NCBI RefSeq assembly: GCF_016907255.1
Contig: NZ_JAFBBQ010000001.1
Coordinates: forward strand, 682,001 to 746,000
DNA from: Microbacterium keratanolyticum
GTDB taxonomy: Bacteria > Actinomycetota > Actinomycetes > Actinomycetales > Microbacteriaceae
Length of the DNA: 64,000 bases
Reading direction: 5' to 3'
In this document: positions 10,550 to 19,007 of the stretch, piece by piece
How positions within the stretch are numbered: position 1 is the stretch's first letter
Layout: each line of letters opens with the position of its first letter
Made by a program: the position numbers and the translations under genes
The notes under the pieces: generated by a model
Told to the model about the DNA's origin: nothing
What the model saw: the letters and a program-made list of their open reading frames with translations, nothing else
The model's database searches: none

Positions 10550-11101
10550 ATGAAGAACCGCATCGTTCGCGCCGTCTCGCTCTACGCGTTCACGGTGGTC
10601 GTGCTGCTGGCGATCGGCCTGCTCATGCCTCAGGTGTCCGTCGGCTGGCACGCATTGTGGGCCGGCGTGGTGCTCACCGCCGCGGCACTGCTGATCAAGC
10701 CGCTGCTCACCAAGATCTTCCGCAACGCCGCCGCCAAGTCCGCGAGTGACCGCACGCGGGTCGGCGAGAAGGTCGTGCAGTACGTCCTGGTCTTCCTGGT
10801 CGAGCTCATCATCTGGGTTCTGACCGTCATCTTCAGCGGCGTGCACGTTCGCGGCTTCTTCTGGGGATACGTCCTGCCGCCGCTGGCACTGCTGATCGCC
10901 TGGATCATCTACGACGCCATCGATGATCGGATCGAGGCGAAAGCCGGCCAGCTCTACGATCGGGTCGGCACCTCGGTGCGCGGAACGTCTCGACCCGACG
11001 CCTCCCCGTCCACTCCAGGGGCGCCAACGACGAAGGCCGCCCGCGAGGAACTCGCGGACGGCCTCACACCAGAGCAGCGACGCCTGTTCGACGAGCTCTG
11101 A
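10550..11101 (+). CDS. Small integral membrane protein of unknown function
   Basis: A 183-residue protein I do not recognise. Residues ~6-27, 35-57, 77-98 and 104-125 are hydrophobic, giving four predicted membrane helices. A charged C-terminal tail (IDDRIEAKAGQLYDRV, then a Ser/Thr/Pro-rich linker) ends in LTPEQRRLFDEL. The layout recalls holin-like or small-envelope proteins but no catalytic motif is visible. Start ATG 10550 has no ribosome-binding site and a possible leaderless -10 (CACGCT). The gene runs 21 bp behind the TetR gene and converges on folD with 3 bp between stops. Confidence 0.7.
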   Translation: MKNRIVRAVSLYAFTVVVLLAIGLLMPQVSVGWHALWAGVVLTAAALLIKPLLTKIFRNAAAKSASDRTRVGEKVVQYVLVFLVELIIWVLTVIFSGVHVRGFFWGYVLPPLALLIAWIIYDAIDDRIEAKAGQLYDRVGTSVRGTSRPDASPSTPGAPTTKAAREELADGLTPEQRRLFDEL

Positions 11102-11104
11102 CAA

Positions 11105-11989
11105 TCACTGCTGCGCGGCGCGCTCCGCAGCCTCGACGACGTTCGTCATGAGCAGCGCCACCGTCATGGGCCCCACGCCGCCGGGGTTCGGCGAGACGAA
11201 ACCTGCGACCTCTGCGACATCCGGGTGCACATCTCCGAAGACGAGCGACTTTCCGGTCTCGGGATCGGTCTCCCGCGTCACGCCGACGTCGAGCACGGCC
11301 GCACCGTGCTTCACGTCCTCCGCGCGGATCAGGTGCTTGACGCCCGCTCCCGCGACGATCACGTCGGCCTGGCGCAAGTAGGGCGACATGTCAGGCGTTC
11401 CTGTGTGCACCTGCGTGACGGTCGCGTTGATGTCACGGCGCGTGAGCAGCAGCCCCATCGGGCGGCCGATCGTCACGCCACGACCGACGACGACGACGTG
11501 CTTGCCGTTGAGGTCATAGCCGTTGCGCTGCAGCAGTTCGATGACGCCGCGCGGCGTGCACGGCAGTGGCGTCTCGATCGGGGTGTTGACGTTCAGCACG
11601 AGTCGACCGAGATTGGTCGGGTGCAGTCCATCGGCATCCTTCGCCGGATCGATCCGCTCCAGAATCGCGTCGGTGTCGATGTGCTTAGGCAGGGGCAGCT
11701 GCACGATGTAGCCGTGGCACGTCGGGTCGGCGTTGAGCTCGTCGATGACGCGCTCCACGTCTTCCTGCGTTGCATCCGCGGGCAGCTCGCGCTGGATCGA
11801 GTTCATCCCGATCGCTTCAGACTGCTTGTGCTTCATGCCCACGTAGAGCTGCGATGCCGGGTCGGCTCCGACCAGCACCGTCGCGATGCCCGGGATGATC
11901 CCCTGGGCGCGGAGCGCCGCAACGCGCTCGGTGAGCTCTTCCTTGATTGCCGCCGAAGCGGCCTTGCCGTCGAGGACCTTCGCCGTCAT
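11105..11989 (-). CDS. folD: Methylenetetrahydrofolate dehydrogenase/cyclohydrolase FolD
   Basis: A 294-residue bifunctional enzyme interconverting 5,10-methylene-THF, 5,10-methenyl-THF and 10-formyl-THF with NADP. Seen: catalytic YVGMK (Lys53), [12 protein letters not shown], the NADP-binding [24 protein letters not shown], and the C-terminal [14 protein letters not shown]. Start ATG 11989 follows AGGAAC. It lies downstream of glyA in the same direction, separated by a nested palindrome, so serine hydroxymethyltransferase and FolD, consecutive one-carbon enzymes, may share a transcript with attenuation between them. 10-formyl-THF made here feeds PurN and PurH, also encoded in the window. Confidence 0.97.
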   Translation of the reverse strand: MTAKVLDGKAASAAIKEELTERVAALRAQGIIPGIATVLVGADPASQLYVGMKHKQSEAIGMNSIQRELPADATQEDVERVIDELNADPTCHGYIVQLPLPKHIDTDAILERIDPAKDADGLHPTNLGRLVLNVNTPIETPLPCTPRGVIELLQRNGYDLNGKHVVVVGRGVTIGRPMGLLLTRRDINATVTQVHTGTPDMSPYLRQADVIVAGAGVKHLIRAEDVKHGAAVLDVGVTRETDPETGKSLVFGDVHPDVAEVAGFVSPNPGGVGPMTVALLMTNVVEAAERAAQQ

Positions 11990-12016
11990 CTCATGTTCCT
12001 ATTCGTCAAAAACCAC

Positions 12017-12079
12017 CCTCTGCGCGAGAAACCACATCTGCCACGATGTCTCGTGCAGAGAGTGGCTTCTCGCGCAGAA
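12017..12079. repeat. Nested inverted repeat between glyA and folD
   Basis: The outer arms (12019-12035 and 12062-12078) pair at 16 of 17 positions with core TCTGCGCGAGAAACCAC. The 26-nt loop contains a second hairpin (CTG-CACGA ... TCGTG-CAG), and its 3' side again resembles the TCTGCGCGAGA unit. On the minus strand it is followed a few bases later by TTTTT. It may be the glyA terminator, a processing hairpin, or a copy of an intergenic repeat. Confidence 0.6.
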
Positions 12080-12087
12080 CGGCCGAG

Positions 12088-13362
12088 TTACTGCTGCAGG
12101 TCGGGGTACAGCGGGAAGGCCGCGGCGAGAGCGTCCACGCGAGCGCGCAGCGCCTCGATGTCGGCACCGGGGAGCAGCGCGAGGGCGATCACGTCACCGA
12201 CCTCGATGAACTCGGCGTCGCCGAAGCCACGCGTCGCGAGGGCCGGGGTGCCGATGCGCAGACCCGAGGTGACCATCGGCGGACGCGGATCGTTCGGAAC
12301 CGCGTTGCGGTTGACGGTGATGTGGATCTCGTGCAGCAGGTCTTCCGCCTGCTTGCCGTCGATCGCGGCGTCGCGCAGGTCGACGAGCACGAGGTGCACG
12401 TCCGTGCCGCCGGAGCGCACGGCGATGCCGGCGTCCTTGACATCCTGCTGCGAGAGGCGCTCGGCGATAATCGCCGCGCCACGCAGGACGCGCTCCTGGC
12501 GCTCCTTGAACTCGGGGGTGCCGGCGATCTTGAACGCGGTCGCCTTGGCGGCGATCACGTGCATGAGCGGGCCGCCCTGCTGCCCCGGGAACACGGCGGT
12601 GTTGATCTTCTTCGCCAGGTCTTCGTCGTTGGTCAGGATGAAGCCCGAGCGCGGACCGCCGATCGTCTTGTGCACAGTCGATGAGACGACGTGCGCATGC
12701 GGCACGGGGTTCGGGTGCAGGCCTGCGGCGACGAGACCGGCGAAGTGCGCCATGTCGACCCAGAGGAGGGCGCCGACCTCATCAGCGATCGCGCGGAACG
12801 CGGCGAAGTCGAGGGTGCGCGGGTATGCCGACCAGCCAGCGACGATGACCTTCGGCTTGTGCTCGATCGCGAGGCGACGGACCTCTTCCATGTCGATCGT
12901 CGACGTCTCGGGATTCACGCCGTAGGCGACGATGTTGTAGAGACGGCCGGAGAAGTTGATCTTCATGCCGTGCGTCAGGTGACCGCCCTGGTCGAGCGAC
13001 AGGCCGAGCAGGGTGTCGCCGGGGCGGGCGATCGCGTGCAGGACGGCCGCGTTGGCCGTGGCACCCGAGTGGGGCTGGACGTTGGCGAACTCGGCACCGA
13101 ACAGTGCCTTTGCGCGGGAGATCGCGAGCTCTTCAGCGACGTCGACCTCTTCGCAGCCACCGTAATAGCGACGCCCCGGGTAGCCCTCGGCGTACTTGTT
13201 CGTGAGCACCGAGCCCTGCGACTGCAGCACCGAGACGGGCACGAAGTTCTCGGAGGCGATCATCTCGAGGAACGTCTGCTGACGGGCCAGCTCGCGGTCG
13301 AGGACCTGTGCGATCTCGGGATCGACTTCGGAAAGCGGGGCGTTGAAGAACTTGTCGGTCAT
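12088..13362 (-). CDS. glyA: Serine hydroxymethyltransferase GlyA
   Basis: A 424-residue PLP enzyme converting serine and THF to glycine and methylene-THF. Motifs: MIASENFVP at residue ~38, [54 protein letters not shown], and the PLP-lysine segment [15 protein letters not shown] (most homologs have TTTHKTLRGPR). Start ATG at 13360-13362 is preceded by AGGAGG; the frame is open upstream but lies in the riboswitch leader. A ZTP riboswitch occupies the 5' leader, so expression should rise when 10-formyl-THF is short and ZTP accumulates. Confidence 0.97.
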   Translation of the reverse strand: MTDKFFNAPLSEVDPEIAQVLDRELARQQTFLEMIASENFVPVSVLQSQGSVLTNKYAEGYPGRRYYGGCEEVDVAEELAISRAKALFGAEFANVQPHSGATANAAVLHAIARPGDTLLGLSLDQGGHLTHGMKINFSGRLYNIVAYGVNPETSTIDMEEVRRLAIEHKPKVIVAGWSAYPRTLDFAAFRAIADEVGALLWVDMAHFAGLVAAGLHPNPVPHAHVVSSTVHKTIGGPRSGFILTNDEDLAKKINTAVFPGQQGGPLMHVIAAKATAFKIAGTPEFKERQERVLRGAAIIAERLSQQDVKDAGIAVRSGGTDVHLVLVDLRDAAIDGKQAEDLLHEIHITVNRNAVPNDPRPPMVTSGLRIGTPALATRGFGDAEFIEVGDVIALALLPGADIEALRARVDALAAAFPLYPDLQQ

Positions 13363-13435
13363 GCGTCCTCCTCGGACGGTTACGGGATATGGGTCTCGGT
13401 GCGCGTCCGTAGGGCGGACGTGTCTACAACAACTC

Positions 13436-13509
13436 ATCGGCCCAGGCGCGCGGTCGAATCCGTAACGGTCGCTCCCCGGTGGTAGCCCACCCAGACGCCA
13501 GTCGCGACG
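13436..13509 (-). promoter_or_regulatory. ZTP (pfl) riboswitch upstream of glyA
   Basis: On the minus strand the leader reads GTCGCGACTGGCG (complement of ~13496-13508), then CCACCGGGGAGCG (complement of 13470-13482), and closes with GCGCCTGGGC (complement of 13440-13449). These are the conserved blocks of the pfl motif, which binds ZTP/AICAR phosphates, in correct order and spacing. A -10 TAAGCT at 13521-13516 would start transcription at about 13509, right at the aptamer. A short hairpin (about 13403-13420) lies between aptamer and start codon. Confidence 0.88.
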
Positions 13510-13515
13510 CCTGAA

Positions 13516-13521
13516 AGCTTA
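13516..13521 (-). promoter_or_regulatory. -10 hexamer of the glyA riboswitch transcript
   Basis: TAAGCT on the minus strand places the transcription start about 7 nt downstream, exactly at the 5' edge of the ZTP aptamer. Confidence 0.5.
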
Positions 13522-13578
13522 GCGGATGCCTGGGCGGTTGCCCTCGCCTGTTTCCGGCGCAGCCTCCGCCGCGAATGA

Positions 13579-13593
13579 GAATCGAAACGATTC
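13579..13593. promoter_or_regulatory. Palindromic operator candidate upstream of the GH20 gene
   Basis: GAATCG-AAA-CGATTC is a perfect 6-bp inverted repeat with a 3-nt centre, 35 bp before the GH20 start codon. LacI-family operators often look like this, but no LacI gene is in the window. A second pair, ACAAAAC (13595-13601) and GTTTTGT (13620-13626), flanks the promoter. Confidence 0.45.
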
Positions 13594-13616
13594 GACAAAA
13601 CGCGAAGATCCTGTTG

Positions 13617-13622
13617 TAGGTT
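13617..13622 (+). promoter_or_regulatory. -10 hexamer of the GH20 gene (leaderless)
   Basis: TAGGTT ends 6 nt before ATG 13629; there is no ribosome-binding site. This supports 13629 over the in-frame TTG at 13623. Confidence 0.5.
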
Positions 13623-13628
13623 TTGTTC

Positions 13629-15143
13629 ATGGCCTTTCCGGAATCCCTCCCGCTGATCCCTTTTCCGACCTCCGTGCGTCGCGCTGAGGGCGCGCTCGCG
13701 CTGACCTCCGCACGCGTGAACGGGCCGGATGACGCCGTCGCCGCGCTGCGTGAAGGGTTCGCCGCACGCACCTCGCTCCCCTTCGACAGCGCAGCGAGCG
13801 CGGATGACGCGCAGATCGTTCTCCAGGTCGGGTCGACCTCGGCGGGCACTCCCGAAAGCTACGAGCTGCGTGTCGGCGACCGTGTCGAGATCACCGGCGC
13901 CGATGAGGCCGGTCTCTTCTACGGCGTACAGACTCTCCGCCAGCTCGCGCACGAGGTCGACGGCGCATGGTCGGTCCCGCACATCGAGATCGACGACGCC
14001 CCGCGCTTCGCATACCGCGGCATCATGCTCGACGTCGCACGTCACTTCTTCGGTGTCGACGACGTCAAGCGCTACATTGACAACGCGAGCGCGCTGAAGT
14101 ACAACCACCTGCACCTGCACCTCACCGATGACCAGGGCTGGCGCCTGCAGATCGACGCGTGGCCGCTGCTCACCGAGAAGGCCGCATCCTCTTCGGCACT
14201 CGGCGACGAGGGCGGCTTCTACACGAAGGACGACTACCGCGAGATCGTCCGCTACGCGGCGTCCAAGCACATGGTGCTCGTGCCCGAGGTCGATCTTCCG
14301 GGTCACACGCACGCGATCGGCGTCGCCTACCCCGAACTCGTCGAGGCTCCGGTGATCAGCGATCTCCTCATCTCTGAGGGCGAGCGTCTGAACCAGCCGC
14401 TTCCCGTGGCCGGTCAGGTCTACACGGGCTGGGGTGTCGGTCACTCCTCCGTGCGCATCGGGGAAGAGCGCACGTACGACTTCGTCCGCGACGTGCTCAC
14501 CGAGGTCGCCGAGATCACGCCCGGCCCGTACCTGCACATCGGTGGTGACGAATCCCTCGGCACCACGGCAGAGGACTTCGCAACCTTCGTCACGCGCGCC
14601 ACGCGCATCGCCGCCGAGACCGGCAAGACTCCCGTGGCCTGGCACGAGGTCGGCGCTGTCTCCGACATCGCCGAGGGCACGATCGGCCAGTACTGGGGCA
14701 AGGTCACTCCCGAGGGATCGCACGCCGAGGAAGCGGCGCACTTCGTCGCTCGCGGCGGCTCGCTGATCATGTCGGCATCGGATGCGACCTATCTCGACAT
14801 GAAGTACGGCGCCGATTTCCCGCTCGGCCTCGTCTGGGCCGCCATCATCAACGTGCAGAAGGCCTACGAGTGGGAGCCGACCGCGGTCGTCCCCGGAGTC
14901 CCGGCCGAGGCGATCCTCGGCATCGAGGCTCCGCTGTGGTCCGAGACGACGCGCACGATGGCCGATGTCGAGCAGCTCGTCTTCCCGCGCGCTGCCGCCC
15001 ACGCCGAGACCGCCTGGTCGGCGGCGACCGCACCCGAACGCACCTGGGACTCGTTCCGTGCCCGCGTCGCGGGCCTCGCTCCGGCATGGAAGGCTGAGGG
15101 GGTCAACTTCTACGCATCAGAGGAGATCCCATGGCAGAACTGA
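13629..15143 (+). CDS. Beta-N-acetylhexosaminidase, GH20, cytoplasmic
   Basis: A 504-residue glycoside hydrolase family 20 enzyme that removes terminal GlcNAc (or GalNAc) from oligosaccharides by substrate-assisted catalysis. The N-terminal ~120 residues form the GH20b-type domain; the catalytic barrel starts at YRGIMLDVARHF, continues with LHLHLTDDQGWR and VPEVDLPGH, and has the catalytic pair Asp307-Glu308 in HIGGDES. No signal peptide or lipobox is present, so it acts inside the cell, probably on imported chitobiose or cell-wall fragments. It overlaps nagA by 13 bp, which argues for one mRNA and links hydrolysis to GlcNAc-6-P use. Confidence 0.93.
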   Translation: MAFPESLPLIPFPTSVRRAEGALALTSARVNGPDDAVAALREGFAARTSLPFDSAASADDAQIVLQVGSTSAGTPESYELRVGDRVEITGADEAGLFYGVQTLRQLAHEVDGAWSVPHIEIDDAPRFAYRGIMLDVARHFFGVDDVKRYIDNASALKYNHLHLHLTDDQGWRLQIDAWPLLTEKAASSSALGDEGGFYTKDDYREIVRYAASKHMVLVPEVDLPGHTHAIGVAYPELVEAPVISDLLISEGERLNQPLPVAGQVYTGWGVGHSSVRIGEERTYDFVRDVLTEVAEITPGPYLHIGGDESLGTTAEDFATFVTRATRIAAETGKTPVAWHEVGAVSDIAEGTIGQYWGKVTPEGSHAEEAAHFVARGGSLIMSASDATYLDMKYGADFPLGLVWAAIINVQKAYEWEPTAVVPGVPAEAILGIEAPLWSETTRTMADVEQLVFPRAAAHAETAWSAATAPERTWDSFRARVAGLAPAWKAEGVNFYASEEIPWQN

Positions 15144-16306
15144 CCCACAGCTCCGTGAGCGGCTCGCTCGTCATCCATTCGGCACGCATCGTCTCGGCGG
15201 GCACGATCGTGGATGACGGCTGGGCGCGCATCGAGGACGGGCGGTTCGTCGAGACCGGCACCGGCAGCGACTGGGCTCCGGCGGACACGGTGATCGATGC
15301 CAGGGAAGTTGCCGGCACCGGCGCCATCCTCACTGCGGGATTCGTCGACATCCACGGCCACGGGGGCGGCGGCGCGGCCTTCGACGACGGCATCGACGCG
15401 ATCCGTCATGCCCGCGCGATGCACCGAGCGCATGGGACGACACGCGCGGTCGTCTCGCTCGTCACGGCATCCCTCGACGCCCTGGAGGCGCGCGTCGCCG
15501 CCGTCGCGGATCTGGTCGGCTCAGACGCGGACATCATCGGATCCCACTTGGAGGGTCCGTTCCTGGATCCTGCGCACAAGGGTGCGCACGACGCGGCACT
15601 GCTGCGCGATCCGGCTCCCGAGGAAGTCGCTCGACTGCTCGCTGCAGGCCGTGGAACCGTTCGTCAGGTGACGATCGCTCCCGAGCTCCCGGGTGGACTC
15701 GACGCGATCCGCGCGATCGTCGCCGCGGGCGCTGCGGCCGCCATCGGCCACACCAGCGCCGACGATGCCATGGCCCGTGCGGCCTTCGAGGCCGGGGCCA
15801 CGATCCTCACGCATGCGTTCAACGCCATGCCCAGCATCCACCACCGCGCCCCTGGACCTGTCCTTGCCGCTGCGGCCGACCACCGCGTCATCCTCGAGGC
15901 GATCGCGGACAACGTGCACCTGCACCCGCACATCATCAAGCTCGTCTTCGATTCGGCTCCCGGACGGGTCGCACTCGTGACGGATGCGATGGCCGCCGCG
16001 GGTTCCGCAGACGGTCAGTACATCCTCGGCGCCCTTGAGGTCACGGTCGATCAGGGCGTGGCCAGGATCGCGAGCGGTTCTATCGCCGGGTCGACCCTGA
16101 CACAGGATGTCGCGCTGCGCCGTGCTGTCGAGGCGGGCGCCTCCCTGGAGGCTGCCGTGGATGCCGTGACCACGACTCCGGCAGCAGCCGTCGGCCTCGG
16201 GGACCAGCTCGGTCGGGTGAGCGCCGGCTACCTCGGCGATGCCGTCCTGCTCACCTCCGACTTCACGGTCGCAGGCGTGTGGACCGGAGCCGCGCTCGCG
16301 CGTTGA
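15131..16306 (+). CDS. nagA: N-acetylglucosamine-6-phosphate deacetylase NagA
   Basis: A 391-residue amidohydrolase that removes acetate from GlcNAc-6-P to give glucosamine-6-P, the NagB substrate. Seen: GFVDIHGHGGGG (residues 71-81), the metal glutamate in GSHLEGPFLDPAHKGAH (Glu141), IGHTSADDA, THAFNAMPSIHHRAPG and the catalytic aspartate in VTDAMAAAG. The first HxH pair (His75, His77) is present, while zinc ligands come from Glu141 and the two later histidines. Start ATG 15131 overlaps the GH20 stop and has GGAG upstream within that gene. A strong hairpin follows the gene. Confidence 0.95.
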   Translation: MAELTHSSVSGSLVIHSARIVSAGTIVDDGWARIEDGRFVETGTGSDWAPADTVIDAREVAGTGAILTAGFVDIHGHGGGGAAFDDGIDAIRHARAMHRAHGTTRAVVSLVTASLDALEARVAAVADLVGSDADIIGSHLEGPFLDPAHKGAHDAALLRDPAPEEVARLLAAGRGTVRQVTIAPELPGGLDAIRAIVAAGAAAAIGHTSADDAMARAAFEAGATILTHAFNAMPSIHHRAPGPVLAAAADHRVILEAIADNVHLHPHIIKLVFDSAPGRVALVTDAMAAAGSADGQYILGALEVTVDQGVARIASGSIAGSTLTQDVALRRAVEAGASLEAAVDAVTTTPAAAVGLGDQLGRVSAGYLGDAVLLTSDFTVAGVWTGAALAR

Positions 16307-16347
16307 GCCTGAGACTGCGGCCGCGCCACGCGGCCGGGCCAGTCAGG
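16307..16347. other. Short spacer after nagA
   Basis: The bases between the nagA stop and its terminator contain a palindromic GC-rich stretch (GCGGCCGCGCCACGCGGCCG) and no coding signal. Confidence 0.5.
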
Positions 16348-16385
16348 GAGGCCGCCGTCTCGGGGCGGACGGCGGCCTCTTCCCC
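16348..16385 (+). terminator. Terminator of the GH20-nagA operon
   Basis: A perfect 12-bp stem (16348-16359 with 16368-16379, GAGGCCGCCGTC) has an 8-nt loop and is followed by TTCCCCC. It is placed 40 bp after the nagA stop. Confidence 0.8.
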
Positions 16386-16708
16386 CTCCTGGCAGAGTTC
16401 CCCACCTCTGCCGAGAGCGAGCGGGGCGAAGCTCCTCCCCCAGGACTTCACACTCACCGATGCACAGACGCTCATCGGGTCGCATCCGGCATCCCCCTCG
16501 GAGCCGAACACGACACTCTCTACAAGATGAGAGTGCGATCCCCCGAGTTCATTACGCGGATCCACAGAAGTTCTTTGAAAGCGAAGAAAATCTCGCGTTC
16601 CACTGGCCGCATGCATCAGAACGAGTAAGAATAGTGAGTCCGTGCGGGAGCTTCCCCACGGATCCTCGGCGCCACCCTGCCCCTGCGCCGATACCTGGGG
16701 AATCATCC
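16386..16708. other. Long leader region before the sigma-fusion gene
   Basis: About 320 bp without a convincing gene. It holds a small hairpin (GGCAGAG 16391-16397 with CTCTGCC 16406-16412), then a stretch of clearly lower GC (about 16540-16640) with a -10-like TAAGAAT at 16626-16632. That would start a transcript near 16640 with a leader of ~70 nt. The frame of the sigma gene stays open through much of this region, but codon usage there is unlike the gene. Confidence 0.5.
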
Positions 16709-18949
16709 ATGACTACGCCTGACAACGCACACCAGCCCGACGGTTTCTCACGACCCCTCGAGGGCACCGGCGATGCGGATCTTGTCCTGCGTTCCCGCTC
16801 CGGGGATGCTGAGGCGTTCGGGGAACTCTGGCAGCGCCACTACCGTTCGGGCATCGTCGTCGCCCGCGCGACGACGTCGGTGCTCGACGCTGATGATCTC
16901 GTGCAAGAGGCCTACACCCGCATCTATCAGGCGATCCAGGCAGGAGGCGGACCCACAGGATCGTTCCGCGCGTACCTGTTCACAAGCATCCGGAACACGG
17001 CCGCGTCCTGGGGCCGCGCGCGCCGCGAAGATCCGATCGACGAGTTCGACGCGATTCCCGATCCCCAGACCACCGAGGCCGGAGTCGGCGAGGCTCTCGA
17101 CCACAGCCTGACCGCCACCGCGTTCCGCAGCCTGCCCACTCGCTGGCAGGAGGTGCTCTGGTACACCGAGATCGAGCGCATGAAGCCCGCCGCGGTGGGT
17201 GCACTGCTCGGGATGTCCGCCGGCGCGACCTCGCAGCTCGCCTTCCGCGCCCGCGAAGGACTCCGTGAGGCCTGGATCCAGGCCCACCTGCACGCGGCGG
17301 GATCAGAGCCCGACTGCGCGTGGACGATCGAGCGGCTCGGCGCGTACTCACGCGGCAATCTGAGCGGCAGGGATCGCACCAAGCTCGACGCGCATCTCAA
17401 GGACTGCCAGCGCTGTGTGATCGTCGCGGCCGAGGCGAAGGATGTCTCACACCGTCTGGCGCTCGTCCTGGTTCCGCTCGTCCTCGGCGTCTCCGGCGGC
17501 TCGGCGTACCTGGCTGCCCTGCAGCACGGCACCGCGACCTCGATTCCGCTCGCGGCGATGCCGTCGTCAGTCATGGATGGTGCGGCGTACCTCGGTGCCG
17601 CCCCCGGCATCGACGCCACTGCGCACGCGACGTCCGGCGCCGGCGGGCAGACCGTCGGTGCAGGAGGCGCAGCATCCGGGGCCGGCGGCGCGGCCAGCTC
17701 CGGAGGCATCATCTCGGGGATCGGCGCCCTCGTCGGCGTGGGCTCCGCGGCGCTCGTCGTCGCCGGCGCAGTCGTCGCCGCGGCCGTCGTGCCGGGGCTG
17801 CTTCTCGCCCCCAGCGCGACATCGCTTCCGGTCGCGGGCGAACTCGGCGGCCCGGGGATCGTCGCCGAGGTGGCCCCTGATGCAGATGCGGGTGAGCGCC
17901 CGCTGGTGATCGTCCCGAACGCTTCCACGCCCCGGACGCGCAGCGGCCAGGACCCGCGTGCCGAGGCCCCGCTCGCCGATGCCCCGACGTCGACGACGCC
18001 TCCGGTGACGCCGCCCGAACAGACCGCTCCTCCTGTCGACCCCGATCCCACGGACCCGACCGATCCGACCGACCCGGGTGTCACGGATCCGGGAGTCACG
18101 GATCCTGGGGAGACCGAGCCGGGCGAGACGGATCCGACCGATCCCACGGAGCCGACCGATCCCACAGATCCCACGGACCCTGGGACCACCGATCCCGGCA
18201 CCACGGATCCGGGCACCACAGATCCCACGGACCCCGGTACAACGGATCCCACCGATCCGACGGACCTTGGCACGACAGACCCCGGCACCACCGATCCCGG
18301 CACCACGGACCCAACAGAGCCCGGAATCCCCGTGGGTGCGCTTCCGACCGTGGGCACGCCGACCATCACCTGCGATGCTTCTCCCCGTCTCTTCCGATGG
18401 GCAGAATACGCGTTCCCCGTGTCTGGCATCCCGAGCACCGAAGTGGAGCTGCTCGTCGACGGGTTCGTCGGCCCGCGTACGGCCCTCGATGAGACGGGTA
18501 CCGGCACGGTCGTGCTGCGCACCACGGCTCTGGACTGGCTCTTGGATGCGTTCGTCCAGTTCCGGTACGTCACCGCGTCCGACGACGCAGCGAAGACCCC
18601 CACCGTGGCGCTGAGCTCCTTCGGCAGCACCACGCACTGTCTGATCGACGGTGAACCTGCCACAGAGACCGACGAGAACGCGCCCACCGAGGCCACCGAC
18701 CCGCCGCCGAGCGCACCTGCCGCGCCGACGGATGAGGCCCCGCCCGTCCCGGCTGCGCGTGTGGAATCCACGACGGACAGCAGCCGCGCTGACGAGTCCG
18801 CCAGCGCGGACACCCCCACGGGCGACCCGAACGCCGGCGAGACCGCCGTCGAGGATCCCGTCGCCGAGAGTCCCCTCGCTGAGCAGTCGGTGATGAACGA
18901 GCCGGCCGCAGACGTGGCACCCGACAGCACCGCCGCCGTCGCGGACTGA
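16709..18949 (+). CDS. ECF-type sigma factor fused to zinc-finger anti-sigma domain, membrane segments, Asp-Pro-Thr repeats and C-terminal domain
   Basis: A 746-residue multidomain protein. Residues ~24-190 are an ECF sigma factor: region 2 with DADDLVQEAYTRIYQ, region 4 with SLPTRWQEVLWYTEIERM and GMSAGATSQLAFRAREGL. Residues ~200-240 are a ZAS-type zinc finger (Cys203, His229, Cys233, Cys236; HLKDCQRC). Hydrophobic segments follow at ~249-271 and ~333-367. Residues ~445-538 are an Asp-Pro-Thr repeat stalk, then a ~110-residue beta-rich domain with a Cys pair (555, 644) and an acidic Pro/Ala/Thr-rich tail. The design suggests a sigma factor tethered to its own anti-sigma and sensor. Start ATG 16709 has GGGGAA upstream. 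It lies inside the amino-sugar locus; its regulon is unknown. Confidence 0.85.
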   Translation: MTTPDNAHQPDGFSRPLEGTGDADLVLRSRSGDAEAFGELWQRHYRSGIVVARATTSVLDADDLVQEAYTRIYQAIQAGGGPTGSFRAYLFTSIRNTAASWGRARREDPIDEFDAIPDPQTTEAGVGEALDHSLTATAFRSLPTRWQEVLWYTEIERMKPAAVGALLGMSAGATSQLAFRAREGLREAWIQAHLHAAGSEPDCAWTIERLGAYSRGNLSGRDRTKLDAHLKDCQRCVIVAAEAKDVSHRLALVLVPLVLGVSGGSAYLAALQHGTATSIPLAAMPSSVMDGAAYLGAAPGIDATAHATSGAGGQTVGAGGAASGAGGAASSGGIISGIGALVGVGSAALVVAGAVVAAAVVPGLLLAPSATSLPVAGELGGPGIVAEVAPDADAGERPLVIVPNASTPRTRSGQDPRAEAPLADAPTSTTPPVTPPEQTAPPVDPDPTDPTDPTDPGVTDPGVTDPGETEPGETDPTDPTEPTDPTDPTDPGTTDPGTTDPGTTDPTDPGTTDPTDPTDLGTTDPGTTDPGTTDPTEPGIPVGALPTVGTPTITCDASPRLFRWAEYAFPVSGIPSTEVELLVDGFVGPRTALDETGTGTVVLRTTALDWLLDAFVQFRYVTASDDAAKTPTVALSSFGSTTHCLIDGEPATETDENAPTEATDPPPSAPAAPTDEAPPVPAARVESTTDSSRADESASADTPTGDPNAGETAVEDPVAESPLAEQSVMNEPAADVAPDSTAAVAD
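18041..18323 (+). repeat. Tandem Asp-Pro-Thr coding repeats in the sigma-fusion gene
   Basis: Short imperfect repeats encode (T-D-P), (G-T-T-D-P) and (G-V-T-D-P) units for about 94 residues. The array mixes GATCCGACC and GATCCCACC-type codons rather than identical copies, so it is not a recent slippage product, but its length is likely to vary between strains. It should behave as an extended stalk. Confidence 0.9.
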
Positions 18950-18995
18950 CGCCCGCACATCGCTCTCCGCGGGCGGCCTTCTCCGAGGCGCCGCC

Positions 18996-19001
18996 TAGAC
19001 T
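18996..19001 (+). promoter_or_regulatory. -10 hexamer of the YrdB-like gene (leaderless)
   Basis: TAGACT ends 6 nt before ATG 19008 and no ribosome-binding site is present. Confidence 0.55.
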
Positions 19002-19007
19002 GGAAGC

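Noticed and set aside
13363..13435. Extended N-terminus of GlyA from an upstream GTG/ATG in the same frame
   Set aside because: The region is the riboswitch leader, and the normal start has AGGAGG in the right place.
18041..18323. Repeat array as a possible CRISPR
   Set aside because: Units are 9-15 bp, in frame with a gene, vary by codon choice, and there are no spacers of constant size or cas genes.
16927..18960. 677-codon open frame antisense to the sigma fusion, full of Ser-Val-Gly repeats
   Set aside because: The repeats are the mirror of the Asp-Pro-Thr coding array, with no independent coding signal.
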